NCBI GenBank assembly: GCA_025345505.1
Contig: JANVCC010000047.1
Span: 6,473,019 to 6,537,018, forward strand
From: Todiramphus chloris collaris
Lineage: Eukaryota; Chordata; Aves; Coraciiformes; Alcedinidae
Reading direction: 5' to 3'
DNA length: 64,000 nucleotides
A model generated the notes under the pieces. That model was not told the origin of the DNA. It did no database searches and saw only the letters and a program-made list of their open reading frames with translations. The position numbers and the translations under genes are program-made. Shown here piece after piece: positions 49,723 to 62,828 of this stretch (its first letter is position 1; each line of letters begins with the position of its first letter).

Positions 49723-52700
49723 TGCTCCAGGAACTAGAAATGCAGATGTTCTTTACCTCAGCAGCAGTTCTCTCCTCCTGCTGATACGTTCGGCATATGA
49801 AAAGGCTTAAGACTTCTGTATTCTCCAGCAACTTACGCTATGTAGCCAGGCCAGCATTTATTCCAACTAAGACTTACACAGTGGCTTGAAGAACCTGTGT
49901 AGCTTGTGAGTACTGATGTCATGCTCAAGTTAAATCAGATCAAGACAGTTGCGCAGAATGCAAACATGGTATTCCTACTGAGGGCCATATCTAGCTGTCA
50001 AAATAAACATCTACATTGAGAAACCACCTCACCTATTTACTCTGAGAGTCAGACACACATAAGCTTACAGAGTGCCTGAGGGGATTCCCCTTTAGTTTGG
50101 ATAGCCTCTCAAAATAAAGGTGATTCTTGGTGCTATAAAAAGGAAATCTCTTCTGGGAAGGAAAAGAAAGAGTCATACTTGCCCAACAACTCTGCCTCTT
50201 AGGAGCCAAAGATGCTTATTGCAAAATCCATTAGTCCTCCCTTTTAATCTACAAGTCTAAAAACTTGTATGTTCTCACAGGTGCTTCCTCTTGAGTCTTT
50301 TTTAGGATGAGCTATGGGTTCAAAGGAAGCACCTGCACACGTGTTTAGCATAACATGATACTCCCCTTCAGCTAAATGGAGAAGTGGAGTCATGAACTTC
50401 AGTTTTGATCTACTGGTTATTCCTTAGACATGTAACTAAGTAGATCTTTGTCAACGAAGAGAGACTATTCCATTAGCACAGTGCCTACCAAAAAAGCCTT
50501 TCTATCAGTACTTTGCCAGAGTTAAAATAAGTGAGCCTATTGCCAATTAAGTTTAAATTCCTTCTACAGGAATCTACATCCCCCTGGAAACCTTCTAAAG
50601 ATTTGCAAGACAAGAGGTTTCAAACCTACTCTATACATTATTATTAGAACCTCAGTAATTTCTATTTAAATCTTCATAAGCTAAAAATTTGCCAACCAAA
50701 AAAAAAAAAAAAACCCAAGAAAAGCCACAATTTATCTGCAGCACTGCCAGAGGGAATATAACCTCAGAACACACAAAGGCCCTTCACGGCCTTAAAGCAG
50801 ATGATCTGCCAACACTTACAGTCCTTCCAACTTCCACAGGATAAAACAATGTGTTTGAGAGCTGCTGCTCATAAGAAAGGCCTAAACCAGAAAAAGGAAA
50901 AAAAAAAAAACCCCAAACCCAAAACCAAGCAAGCTTCTGATTGACAGGTCCCCACCTGGATAACAGAGGGTTCTGTGCTGGCTAAACTGGGGAGACACAC
51001 AACATATTCAGCAGTCTTTATTGCCACCTCTTGGACATCACCACATACCACGAAAGTAAGAACAAAACCATATGCCAGTTCCTTTATGGAAATTATTTTT
51101 CTTTGGGGGAAAAGAGATAGTGAGGGAACAGATGGGAGTGGAAACAGCGAACAGAGAATAACCAGAATACTGTTTGCATACAAGTATTCAGAGCTGTAAA
51201 ACTACAGTGAGTTGTAAAACTACAACTTCAATTAACCTTCATTAATGTTTTACTATGTCATCTGGAGAATTGAAGGGACTGGAAAGCAAAGAACCAATTA
51301 TTTTCAAGACAAAAGGCAACATTTTATTATTTATTTAGAAAAGGTTAATACAGTTGTCAAGACACTTGTCCCTTCTTGAAGTCAGAAGATGAGCAGATTA
51401 GCATTGCCCACACTAGAAAGAGAATATCACTAAATGAACTTTCCATTTTCCCTTTATCACTACACTAGTAGTAAAAACCCAGATTAGTAGATTGCTTAAC
51501 AGCAGAGAGTACCAGGGAAAGCTGATCTCTCCACTTGTGTTCTCTGTTGCACACAAGCCTGAAACGAACATAAACAAGAGGAAGGTATTTCCACAAACTG
51601 GCTAAGCTATAGAACTATCATAGCTTGAAAGGTCTGAAAAGCCAGACACATTTTAAGCAGGGCTAATACAAAAGGCTTTGAAAGAGGAGGGAAAATGTAG
51701 GAACTGTCTTCACATAAATAAGCTCATCTCTGCTGACTCCAGGCAATGGAACTTTTGAAGATTTCTGCAACGACGATACTCCTGGAAATGCAAAGTGTTA
51801 GTTGCTTTCTGCTGCATTTAATATATTCTGAAGCTCAGAGAGGGGAAAAAATTGCTTTCTACCTCTAATGCTTTCCAGCCTCATCAATGCAAGACACAGG
51901 ACACAAAGAAAGTCATTCCAATACACTCCCATCTCCACCAGGCTACAAGAAAGTGGAAAGCACATGACAGCACCAGGGAAGAAAATACCTCAAGTCTTCC
52001 TCCCCAGCTTGCATTTTTACTTTTCGCCTCAAATATAGATGGTAATTCTGTCTGTAACACTGCCATTGGCTTTTCTTAGCATAAAACAGTGTGAAACCAA
52101 CTCTCTTGTAACATTATCACAACTCACTCATGAAACTGAGGAAAGTTTATTCACTTGTGGCATGCTAAAGATAAAAGCAGTTGCAGCAGATACAAGGATG
52201 CTTTCTCAGATCCAGGGAGATAACCCAAAATAAACCAAGGCAAACTCATACACTGAAGTCTCTCTTTAAATGAGCATTTAGATTTTATGCAAGGTGTCAG
52301 CAAAGGTCCTTAACTACGCAGCTGAGATACAAAGCATGGCTCCAGAAGCTTCTGGAGGAACTTTCTAAGATTTCTCTAGGTTCTGGAATAATAATGCATT
52401 GGTAATGGAAAACCTAAGGATGTTAGCAGGGCTCCGACTTCTGTTATTCTGTTAATAAAACTATTCAGTGTCGTAACACAAAATGCAAGGCAGAGTCTGT
52501 GCTAATATTTATTTCATACCATCTGTCGCTAGAGTCTAAGTAGAGTCTAATGATGTAGTTAAAAAAATATAGTCCAATTTAAAGACTAAATGACCAACCA
52601 ACATTCAGATTACTCCATCTGCAATAAAACATGGAAAAGAAGGAACACCAAACATTCACACTTGGCTCACCTCTTCCTAAGATGCAAAAAATGTCAAATG

Positions 52701-54916
52701 TAAGTTGCTCCTAGGGGGTTGGTGCCAGGTTAATCATTACATATTTTGTGATCGATAGTTTTTTCCCCAATTTTAAAGAGGACCAACTCCACTTGTCTTC
52801 CAAACAATTTCATCAGCCTGAGATTGTCTAAACATGGTAAACCCATTCAACAAATACAATTTTTCACGTATCTGTCTGCCCAATATTGAGGGAGAAGTTC
52901 TAGTTCAGCCATTTCTAGGTGCCCATACTTCCACTAAGAGGATGTCCAAGACTTTTTCATAAAGTAAAAGCTGAAACACTTCATGGGGTTTGTAGCAATT
53001 TAAACAGACACCTAATGGTGCAAAGAAGCTGCTGGCTCTCAACTTCTCAACTTTCCGTTGAGTTATATGGCTGATGACCTCTAATTTAATAAACACAGGT
53101 ATTCAGTTTTCAGTATATGCTTTTAATCCTATGGTAAGTGCTAATGTAGTAGTAGCCCCTACAACTGATGCCAACCAAATGCTGAAGCTTCATACAGCAC
53201 TCGTGCAGCCTGCTTATCAAAGGACCTTTTCCACAAAGAAGTTACATACCGTGCAAACCCGACGGAAGAAAGCGCAAATGAACTTAAGTTTGTTGCGCAG
53301 AGCTTCCTTTTCGTACACGGTGGTATTCAGAGTTAACAAATAAATCTGAATAATCCTCTGGTTGGGAGAAGAACACACAAAGAAACAGCAATGGAAAGGC
53401 AGAAATCCTTATATCTGAAAGGCTGAGCAGTCGCCCTTGCAAAAGAACCAAGGGCCCTCTGATAACTGTCCGCACTCAAAGACCAACAGAGAAAAGCCAG
53501 GAAATCAGGAAAGGGACTTACACACCATACACCAAAAAACTGACATCACCACAAGAATGTCACCATAGCACTCTGGGTGCTGAGGAAAACATTGGCACAC
53601 CTTGACATTTTAGATTAGAAGACACATACAGCAAAGCAGAAGCACTGAAGAGGGAGGGAAGATTGAAAAAAAAAAAAAAGACACATATAGTCAATGGGTT
53701 TACCATTACTTTTTCCATGAAGTACTCTCCTATGCCTCCAACCCTGCAATTTTATTTAGACAGTTTCTGAAGATTGCACTGAAACCTACTGAATTCACAC
53801 TGGGTGAGATTAAGATCCCAAGGTTAGCTGAGCGCCTGAGTTTCCATCTAAAGAATGAAGCAAAGCGAGTGACACCCAACATCTGTGCAAGCCTCAAATC
53901 ATCAGAGCGGGTGAAATGTCCTAACATCTCACATCATTTTGAAGATCTATTATTCTGGGGACTACTACCCACTGAACTGTAGCAGAGGATGACAGTGGAG
54001 GAAGGAAAGAAAGCACAGGATGCTTATAAGGCTCTGTGCAGCTGCACATCATCTGTGAGTAGCTGACCACATCCCTGCCTGGGGTAACTACCATGTGAGG
54101 ACAACTGAGATGCCATCAACTTGCATACTGAAAAAACACCCCAAACCTAGAGAGCAGAAATGCCCTCTACCTCCAAATCATGACATGCCAATAACAGTGA
54201 ATTATTGTAATAAAACTTAATGATTTCTTATAGACATGATGATCTCACGCTTTCCTAGCGTTCCAAGATTAAACAGTTTTTTCCTGGAACATAAGTACAT
54301 TTGGACTGTTCCACATCTGTGTGATAGCTTTTTGTTCCTACGTGCATCACTTGTCTTCACTAAAAAGCTGGTTTATTGCTGCTTTTTTTTTTACCTTGTC
54401 ATCCAGAGGTCGAATATTCTGCTTTTCCCCTCCACACTGCACAGCCCGCGGAAGAAAGACACAGAACACGGTGACAGCATTCAGGCAATTTCTACAAGAC
54501 CTCTAGCTGATAATAAATTACTCATTCAAAAAAAAAGTGTTTTAATTTCTTACCAGCTACCCTGTCCTTAAAAAGGTGAAAGAGACTGAATATTAGCAAT
54601 GGTACCTGGAGAGTCAGGCTAGAGCTAGCACGAAGAGCTGTGCTTCTGAGCCTGGCATTCTCTCGTTTCTTGTCCTTCCTTTGTTGCCTGTGCCACCTGT
54701 GCTGTGCGAGTTACTGTGCTCCACCTCGGCGCTGCCTTACACCGTGTGATGCTGCAGAACAACCCGGGCACCCTTCACCATTCACCGGAAGGCGCCAGAA
54801 ACGCCCTCAGCCCGGCTCTCCATTTGACAAGGGCAGGCTGTCACCCCGGCACGGCCCAAAGCGGCGGAACGACTCTGGAGGCTGCGGGGAGCTGCCGAAA
54901 TTCCCGAAGCGGAGGC

Positions 54917-55113
54917 GGGGCGTGTGTGTGTGTGTGTGTCTGTGTGTCAGCGTGTGTCTGTGTGTGTGTGTGTGCGCCAATGTGTGTCTGTGTGTCAATG
55001 TGTCACCGTGTGTTGTCTGTCCGTGCGTCAGCGTGTGTCTGTCAGTGTGTGTGCTCGTGTGTCAGCGTGCGTGCTGGCTGTCCGTCCATCTGTCAGTGTG
55101 TGTGCCCCGCCAT
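54917..55113. repeat. TG-rich minisatellite next to the ANKRD12 promoter
   Basis: Runs of (TG)n broken by tctgtgtgtcagcg-type units over about 200 bp. Long alternating purine-pyrimidine runs favour Z-DNA. It lies about 0.5 kb inside ANKRD12 intron 1. Confidence 0.9.
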
Positions 55114-55467
55114 GCCGCGCTCCGCACCCGCGCCTCAGCCGCCCGTGCGGCCCCCGCCGCCGCCTTCTGTCCCCACAGCCTCCAGCAGGAACCGCCGCCC
55201 CGAATCCCCCCCACCCCCGCAGTCCGCGCCCCCCCGGTCACCAGCGGGCCCCCCTCCGCCGGACGGGGCTGGGCTCGGCGGGCGAGAGGCGCGGCCGCCA
55301 GCCGCTGACAGCGGCGGCCATGGCTCCCGCCGCGGCGCTGACAGGCTGACAGCCGAGAGACGCTGCCCACCGCCGCCGTGCCCCCGCGCAGGGCACCGCG
55401 GGGACAGGCCCACGGGGGACGGAAGCAGTGCCCGCTGCCTCGGAGGGCAGTGTAGCGATTACACACA

Positions 55468-55482
55468 CCCCCCCCCCCCCCC
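55468..55482 (+). repeat. C15 homopolymer
   Basis: Fifteen C residues after a short (CA)n. On the ANKRD12 strand this is a G15 run in the first intron, about 130 bp past the proposed exon 1 donor. Confidence 0.9.
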
Positions 55483-55614
55483 GAGGCGGACAGCGGGTGA
55501 GGGCACCCAGGACTCCCCGTTGTTCAGAGACAGAGGAGCGGCCACGGCGGCAGCAGGAGCGCGGGTCCCCGCCGCGCACGGGAAATGGCTGGGGAGGTGC
55601 TCTCCGGTCCTTAC

Positions 55615-55950
55615 CTTCTCCCGGGAGCCAGCGGCGGGAAGCGTCCTCCTCCTCGTCCTTCTCCCGCCGCTTTCCCCCTCCTCCCTCCGCGGCGGCGCCG
55701 GGATCCGAGAGGGGAGCGGGGGACGCCCGCCACCACCGGCGGTGCCCAGAGGGGCTCAGGCTAAGCCCCAGCTCCGGCTGCTGTGGCTGCGGGGTTTGAA
55801 AACACCCCTTCTCCTTCCTCCTCCCCCGCCCGCCCGCCCGCTCCCTCCCTCTTCACCCTCCGCTGCTGCTGCTGCTGCCGCCCCCCCACCCCCTCCCGGC
55901 CCCACCGCCCGACACCGCCGCTGGAGTAGAGCTCGGCGGAGCTCCCATTG
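55615..55950 (-). promoter_or_regulatory. ANKRD12: Probable non-coding ANKRD12 exon 1
   Basis: A strong donor (gggagaag then gtaaggac) at 55615 ends a GC-rich minus-strand segment that includes a (CAG)n-like run near 55861-55880. The coding exon at 35582 has a 5' UTR acceptor, so a 5' non-coding exon must exist, and this is the best candidate in the CpG island. The 5' limit is a guess from the CCAAT box at 55947-55951. Confidence 0.6.
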
Positions 55951-55951
55951 G
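55947..55951 (-). promoter_or_regulatory. CCAAT box
   Basis: CCAAT on the minus strand beside a GC box (gccgcgcccc), well placed for ANKRD12 transcription. Confidence 0.55.
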
Positions 55952-55963
55952 CCGCGCCCCACC

Positions 55964-55969
55964 CACGTG
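55964..55969. promoter_or_regulatory. E-box CACGTG
   Basis: Palindromic CACGTG, the USF/MYC-type site, 12 bp right of the CCAAT box. Confidence 0.5.
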
Positions 55970-56286
55970 GCCCTCACCCAGGGCACGGGCGGGCGGGCAG
56001 GCGGCGCCGCCGCGAACGTTGCAGCGCTCGGGCGGCGGTTGGGGAAGGAAAGGCAGCGGCCGCAGCAGCCGAAGGGGGTGGTAACGGCACCGCACCGCTG
56101 TGTTCCCCGTCCCGAGGGAGAAGGGCACGGCCCCACCACCCAAAACCCGCCGGGCTCTGGCTGCTGTGCAGGCGGAGCGGCTGGTTCCCCGCGCACTCGG
56201 CTGACAGCGGCTACGGGGGATAACGGGCGCGCAGGGTGCTGGGGGGGGCGTGAGGGAAGAGGGTGGTGACAGTAGGGCGCGAGCAA

Positions 56287-56297
56287 TGCGCAGGCGC
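56287..56297 (+). promoter_or_regulatory. NRF1-like site
   Basis: tgcgcaggcgc fits the NRF1 consensus, common in CpG-island promoters. Confidence 0.6.
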
Positions 56298-56343
56298 CGG
56301 GGCGACCGCGCTGCTCTTGGCCGCGGCCGCTGGAACTTTCTGG

Positions 56344-56353
56344 AAATGGCGGC
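56344..56353 (+). promoter_or_regulatory. YY1-like site
   Basis: aaatggcggc is the YY1 core, usually found just downstream of a start site on the same strand. Here it reads on the plus strand, opposite to ANKRD12. Confidence 0.55.
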
Positions 56354-56531
56354 GGCTGAGGTTGCGGCGCGGCTGGTCGCGGGAACAAGAGCATTCGAGG
56401 TCCCTCGAGATGGGAACCGACCGAGAGCCACCGGCGCGGCTCTTACCGCCGCCGCGCCTGCAGCAGCCGCTCCCTCCCCGGGAGGGGTTTTCCGGCGGCG
56501 ATGGCGCAGTGAGTTTTCATGGCCGGCGCCC

Positions 56532-56542
56532 TGCGCCTGCGC
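56532..56542 (+). promoter_or_regulatory. Second NRF1-like site
   Basis: tgcgcctgcgc, a near-palindromic NRF1-type match. Confidence 0.55.
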
Positions 56543-56836
56543 GGCCTGGGGGCGGTGGCGGCGGCGGCGCATCCGACTGAGGCGGGAGCGGTGGGGCCGC
56601 GGGCGGACAAGTTGCTGTCTCCGCCGGGTATCAGCCCCTTGATCGCTCGGTGTGCGCATCCCTGGGGGGCTGAGAGGAGCGCTGCGCACCGGCCAAAGGC
56701 CCCGCAACCTTTGGGAGAAGCCCCGGGACCGCAGGTGTGTGTAGCGCGGTGCTGGAGAGCCCAGTGGGGCGGTTCGTTTTCGGGGTAGTCGCGGAGAGAG
56801 GCTTGGGGAGGGTGAGCCCGCCGCTGTTTGTGGCCC

Positions 56837-56926
56837 GGTCGGGGCTCCCTCCTTCCCGCCCCTCGCTGAGGCTGAGTCCCCTGGTCGGGGCTCCCTCCTT
56901 CCCGCCCCTCGCTGAGGCCGAGTCGC
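56837..56926 (+). repeat. 46-bp tandem duplication in the CpG island
   Basis: Two head-to-tail copies of a unit beginning ggtcggggctccctccttcc, differing at only a few bases near their ends. Confidence 0.9.
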
Positions 56927-57403
56927 TGTCAGAGCTCGCCGGGCGCTCCCTTGCAGCTCTCCACATCCCCAGCGGGTGCAGGCAAAGAGCTGCAGGACCT
57001 TCTGCAGCCCTCAGCCCACACTTTGTCCCTTGAGCCCCACTTCAAGGTTTCCAAACTAATTTTGGGGGGTTGTCTTGCTTGCACCAATAAGTCAGGCGTC
57101 ATTTAAATGCATCAGAAAGAGTTCTAGCAGTAGACTGATGTTAGTCCTATTTGCAGCCTTGAGAACTGGTCATTCATTTGCACTTGGGAAAGGTTTTGCA
57201 TCTGCTTATTAAAATAGTATTATGTGCTAAGGCTTAATCTGCGTGGTTCTGTAATTGTGGGTTCTTGACTAATACTCTCACGATTGTTTCTGGAAGGTGC
57301 TAAAGATAGATGGGCTGTCAGGTGTTGTGTTTTGAGAAGGTAGCTAAACAAAGCCCTTCAATTTTGTGTAGTCTTAATTGCTGTGCTGGGCCTGCTGCTG
57401 GAT

Positions 57404-57477
57404 TACTTTAATCTGTTGCTGTGTAGAAAGCAATCATTCCTACTTTAATCTGTTGCTGTGTAAAAAGCAATCATTCC
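57404..57477 (+). repeat. 37-bp tandem duplication
   Basis: Two adjacent copies of a unit beginning tactttaatctgttgctgtg that differ at one base, so the duplication is recent. Confidence 0.93.
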
Positions 57478-58044
57478 ATAATATTTACTCTGCAAGTCAG
57501 AGAGTTGAATGTTTCAGCATTAAAAGATTACTTTGATTAAGGTCACCTACTGGGTGGACTTGCCTTATATTCTGATCTCCACCCATCACATTCCAGCATG
57601 GGTAGAGGACGGCATCACAAATCTCAAATACTCCCATGGTGCACAACAGCAAACTTCTCTCGTTTGCTTTCAGAATCTCACTGTATTAGTGCTGGCACAG
57701 ATTGTTTGGGTTGTAAAGCCACTGCTTTTGTGTTCGTTTGACACCGTTAGTGTACTGCAAGTGCTGTCGGCTGAGCAGGAACAGCCAGCACCTGTAACTG
57801 TGTAACAGAGGGGGTTGTGTTCATGTTCTTTCTTGTCAGGTTGGTTACAGAGGACATCACTTCAGGTGGCAGGCAGATTGATGAGTAGACAGGCTGTCAG
57901 CAGAACTGGGGTAAGAACTGTTGTCCGAGATAGTGTTAGTAACCAAAAAATATGGTTCCTTAAGACTTTAATAAGAACAACTGTTTGGACTAGTAGGTGG
58001 CCGAGGCCACCAGCGTTCTGGCTTGTATCAGCACTGGTGTTGCC

Positions 58045-58577
58045 AGCAGGACCAGAGCAGGGATAATCCCCATGGACTCAGCACTGTAGCTGGTAGCCCC
58101 TTGAATCCTGGATTCAGTTTTGGGCCCCTCACTCCAAGAAGGACATTGATGGTCTAGAGCATAAGCCTGGTGAGGAGCAGATGAGGGACCTGGGCTTGTT
58201 CAGCCTGGAGAAAAGGAGGATCAGGGGAGACCTTCTGGCTTTTGACAACTCCCTGACAAGAGGTTGGAGCCAGGTGGGGTTAGTCTGTTCTCACAAGGAA
58301 AAGGCGAAATGACAAGAGGAAATGGCCTCAAGTTTCACCAGGGGAGGTTTAGGTTGGACATGAGGAACAATTTCTTCCCCTTGAGGGTTGTCAGGGGCTG
58401 GCCCAGGCAGCCCAGGGCAGTGGTGGATTCCAGAACAGTCCCAATGGTCCCTGGAGGGGTTTCAAAACCATGGAGATGTGGTGCTGGAGACGTGGTTTAG
58501 TGGTGACCTGGCAGTGCTGGGTTAAGGGTTGGACTTGATGATCTTAAAGGACTATTCCAACCTAAACAATTCTATGA
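58045..58577 (+). mobile_element. CR1 LINE, 3' half
   Basis: Plus-strand CR1 of the 12520 subfamily, from about agagcagggataatccccat to the tail aaacaattctatgag. Confidence 0.92.
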
Positions 58578-61500
58578 GTAACAAAAAGCATCAGTCAGTT
58601 AATTGCTATCCCTACATTCGTTTATTCACTTGTCTCCAGAAGCCCCTCCCGTGTACTTACAGCACAGCTTTATAGCTTCTTTGCATCTGTGCTGTGGTGG
58701 TGTGTAGGACTTCCCTTGATCTGCCCTCCCTAGTGAACCTTCTTGTGTTACCAGCTCTGTGAACTACTGGTCTTGATCAAGACAAACATCTGGTTGATAA
58801 CAAAGCATCTGTTTGAACTGTCTCGTTGCTGAATTCAGTCTAGTCATTGAGTGACAGACAATCTCAGACTGCAGCACAGCAATCTAAAATAAGAGCTTTA
58901 TCCAAAGAACTTGCAGGATGTCACGCAGGGGAAAGCCCACGTGCTAGCCTCGGGTGGGTAACCAGCAGGTCAGCCAGTGAGCCCAGATAACAAACTGCAC
59001 AGGTGGGACTGGATTTCAGTGCTGCTTCCCAGTTCACAACAGACCACGGTTCCAGAGGACATTTTCCTAGCGGAGTGCAGAGGTCACACAAATCCTTTGG
59101 TACCTGACATTGAATGCAGCATCGTGGGCTATCTAGTGGAATTTCCTTTTACTCTGAACTTTCTTCCACCTCTACCAGAGGATAAAGAACAACCACTACC
59201 CACCCTGTCCAGTGTATTCTTTTCATGTCTTCTGCTTCCAGGTTCTAAATCTCATTCCCTTTCTCAAGTCTGTTAGTACCTTTAAAGCACAGGGTATTAT
59301 TATCTGCAGCTATTCCAGAATAGAAGAGAACTTGGATATATTAACTCTCAACACTATTCTGGGACATTTCTGTAATGATCACCTCATCACAGTCCTGCAG
59401 AAGTTACTGTGATGATAATAATATTGGATATAGGAAACAACTCTGTAACAAAAACTGAGATTTTTGAAATGTTCAAGCTTCAACAAAACCTGAAATAATG
59501 CAAGATGTGATTTTTTTTTTTCATTTCTTTTATCATTTGTATTAATACAATGACTGCTGAACTTTTTTTTGATGTAGAAACCAGGACCATAAAGCCCCAC
59601 AGATAATGCAGTGGGTGAGATGAAAAAGAAGAGTAATGATTATTTGCTTATTTCACAATCCTATAGCTGTCCCACACTGTTCAGTTCAATTTTAAACAGT
59701 GGTGTAGCAAATGTGTACCATGTGATGAGGGTAGTTTACATTACTCCTTTCTAATCCAGGGATTGGCCAATTGTTCCACATCACATGAAAATGACTGAGG
59801 TACACAACTGTGGAACATCACTAACATGGGATCTCCAGCAAACAGGGCAACTCTTGAGGTCTGTGCTCTGCTCATGAGACAGATGGGATGAACAGGGAGG
59901 AAGGCAGGACAAAGCAACAAATTCTGCTGTCCAGAGTTATGAAGGGGAGGGGTCTGGTGCTCCAGAGTTTTGGGTTTATATACATGAAAGTCTGTTTCCC
60001 TTCAACACAATTACGCAATCCCATCAGTTGCACAGATACAAGCAAAAACATGAGTAGTAGCACGTGATAGTTCAGTAACGTGCAAAATCCTCATTTATAT
60101 TCAACGTAACCTTTTAAAAATAGCTGCCTGCTTTCATACTAGGTTTGAATACAGTAATCCAGTATGAACTAGAGTACAGTCTCCGTGTTAACAGTGTAGT
60201 TACAGACTCTGCTATAGTAAAATGAGTGTGTCTCTGCATCAAAATGTAATGTGTCACCTATCTCACTTCATGTTTCCAGAGGAGTGCCAGACCCCTGGGC
60301 CTGCTACAAGGCCTGTGATTGTTACAAACACCACAATGACCTTTCAGAAGGGCATTCAGCAACTTTAAATTACAGAGAATATTTCAATCCATTTTCTCAC
60401 ACTCAGTGTTGTATTTCACTTGCAAGAGGTTTTTTTAAACTATTGGGGTGACTGCTTTGCTCACAGTGTTATCAAATTCACTTCTGCATTTGTACGCAAT
60501 TTAATTTTATAAATGTAATAACATAGAAGGGAGAGCAAGTTTTACATACAAATGATATCCATGTGTATTTTGCTCTCAGAACTCCTAGCAGTAACAGTAC
60601 TTGTTCACAGTGTATCAAGGAATTTCCTAGCGCCTGGTAAAGTAACAGTGGGGCATGAATAGACTGTGAGAATGAGAGCTAAGAATTGTGCAGGGAAATC
60701 TGTAGATGCAAAACATGACTCTAAGAACAATAGTTCAGGAAAATACTGTTAATCGGCATCAAAAACTAAATATAATGTATAAATAATAAAATTAAGCTCC
60801 ATCTGTCACATTAATTAGAAAAAGAATTCCACAGATTTTATTAGGCAGACTAAATATGGTCTCAGGTGACCGACATGTTCCCATTTCCTAACATACACTG
60901 AAATGTAGGTATGTGTGTGTATATATAAAGCACATTTTACAAGCATATGCTTTAACTGTCAATATGCAGTCAACTAAAATTATCTTCAACTTTTTTTTTT
61001 TTATAATGGGGGAGTATTACCTTAGCTTCACACAGACTAGTTCTTAAAAGTAGCTGTTACACAGCAGTAAGGTCAAAGAAGGATCTAAGAATCAAACCAG
61101 GAGGTCCATGTATTAAACTGTTCTGGTATATTCTGTCTTCCCCCGGCTGCATACCTTGGCTGAACTGAGTAAATTTGTACAGGAAGTGGTTTCTTGTTGC
61201 TGTTTATTCCTTTAGTAGAGTACTGCTGTTATTTGGAGGGGTTGTAACATGATACAAAGATAATTTTCATATTTATCCTAGTCACTGAGCGTTAGTTAAG
61301 AATTACTTCTTAGACCTATTGGATTTTTTGTGTAACACAGCTTGGATCACCCTTCCTGTTTGGTTTTTGTTATGTTTTTAAATTGCAATTAAAAGTAACA
61401 TGCAGTGACATTTGGTCAGATAATCTTTCACTTCGTTTCCTTGTGCATTTGCCAAATTTGTAATTTAGTCATTTTTGTTTCTCCTTCAAAGATTCTTGGG

Positions 61501-61740
61501 GAAAAAGTTGGAAGAATTTTCAAGGACACATCAAAAGATGCAACTTTCACCTCTCAGTGCCAAGTGGACTCTTGCAGGGAGTCACTTGACAGTCTACAGA
61601 GCTGATTTTCTTACCATCTAGAATCACAAATATGCTTTGCAGTAGTTAAAGCCCTGCAAAGTGAGATACTCTAATTGCTGCTGGTTTCTTCATTAAAAAC
61701 AATTTAGAATGTACATCATTTTACTGAGGTTAAAATTACT

Positions 61741-61746
61741 TTTATT
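61741..61746 (-). terminator. NDUFV2: NDUFV2 polyadenylation signal
   Basis: AATAAA on the minus strand, 35 nt after the stop codon, within gctaataaaag. It implies a 3' UTR of only about 55-65 nt with cleavage near 61720. Confidence 0.85.
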
Positions 61747-61781
61747 AGCTTCAGACAGTTCATCTTACATTGCAGAAATCC

Positions 61782-62751
<970 letters not shown>

Positions 62752-62828
62752 CTCGGGCCAGGCTTGGGAACTTTGCCAGCCTTTAGCTCATCAATTATGT
62801 CTTCAATATCTTTGGGTGTCAAATCTTC
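62752..62828 (-). CDS. NDUFV2: NDUFV2 penultimate coding exon
   Basis: A 77-bp exon (acceptor after a long T run and acag, donor gtacgc) encoding [25 protein letters not shown] plus two bases of Arg. It matches the human segment [20 protein letters not shown]. The helix-rich stretch lies after the iron-sulphur site in the thioredoxin-like fold. Phase 0 in and phase 2 out. Confidence 0.97.

Larger units (their letters stand above)
35583..55614 (-). other. ANKRD12: ANKRD12 intron 1, about 20 kb
   Basis: No exon was recognised. Contents: solo LTRs at 38202-38777 and 46547-47121, CR1 pieces at 40222-40310, 42600-43055, 44511-44690, 48108-48488 and 49648-49722, homopolymer runs (T near 37620, 44450 and 45462; A near 39962), and the TG-rich tract at 54917-55113. 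The stretch 49723-54900 is free of recognised repeats and has no feature I can name. Confidence 0.8.
55100..56960. promoter_or_regulatory. ANKRD12: CpG-island promoter of ANKRD12
   Basis: Dense G+C and CpG over nearly 1.9 kb, unlike all flanking DNA. It contains a CCAAT box, an E-box, GC boxes, two NRF1-like sites and a YY1-like site, and no TATA box was seen at an obvious position. It sits where the ANKRD12 first exon must be. The two clusters (around 55950 and around 56300-56550) may be two start regions or a bidirectional promoter. Confidence 0.85.
56961..61719. other. Intergenic gap between ANKRD12 and NDUFV2
   Basis: No gene was recognised. It contains a 37-bp tandem duplication at 57404-57477, a CR1 at 58045-58577 and short simple repeats (for example TG/TA near 60908). 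Any transcription here is more likely read-through from NDUFV2 or divergent output of the CpG island than a separate coding gene. Confidence 0.7.

Noticed and set aside
54704-56269. 521-codon plus-strand open frame
   Set aside because: It runs through the TG tract and CpG island, where stops are rare by composition, and shows Cys/Val and Pro/Ala low complexity with no recognisable domain.
55853-56707. 284-codon minus-strand open frame
   Set aside because: Arg/Pro/Ala-rich composition typical of a CpG island, with no known protein resemblance.
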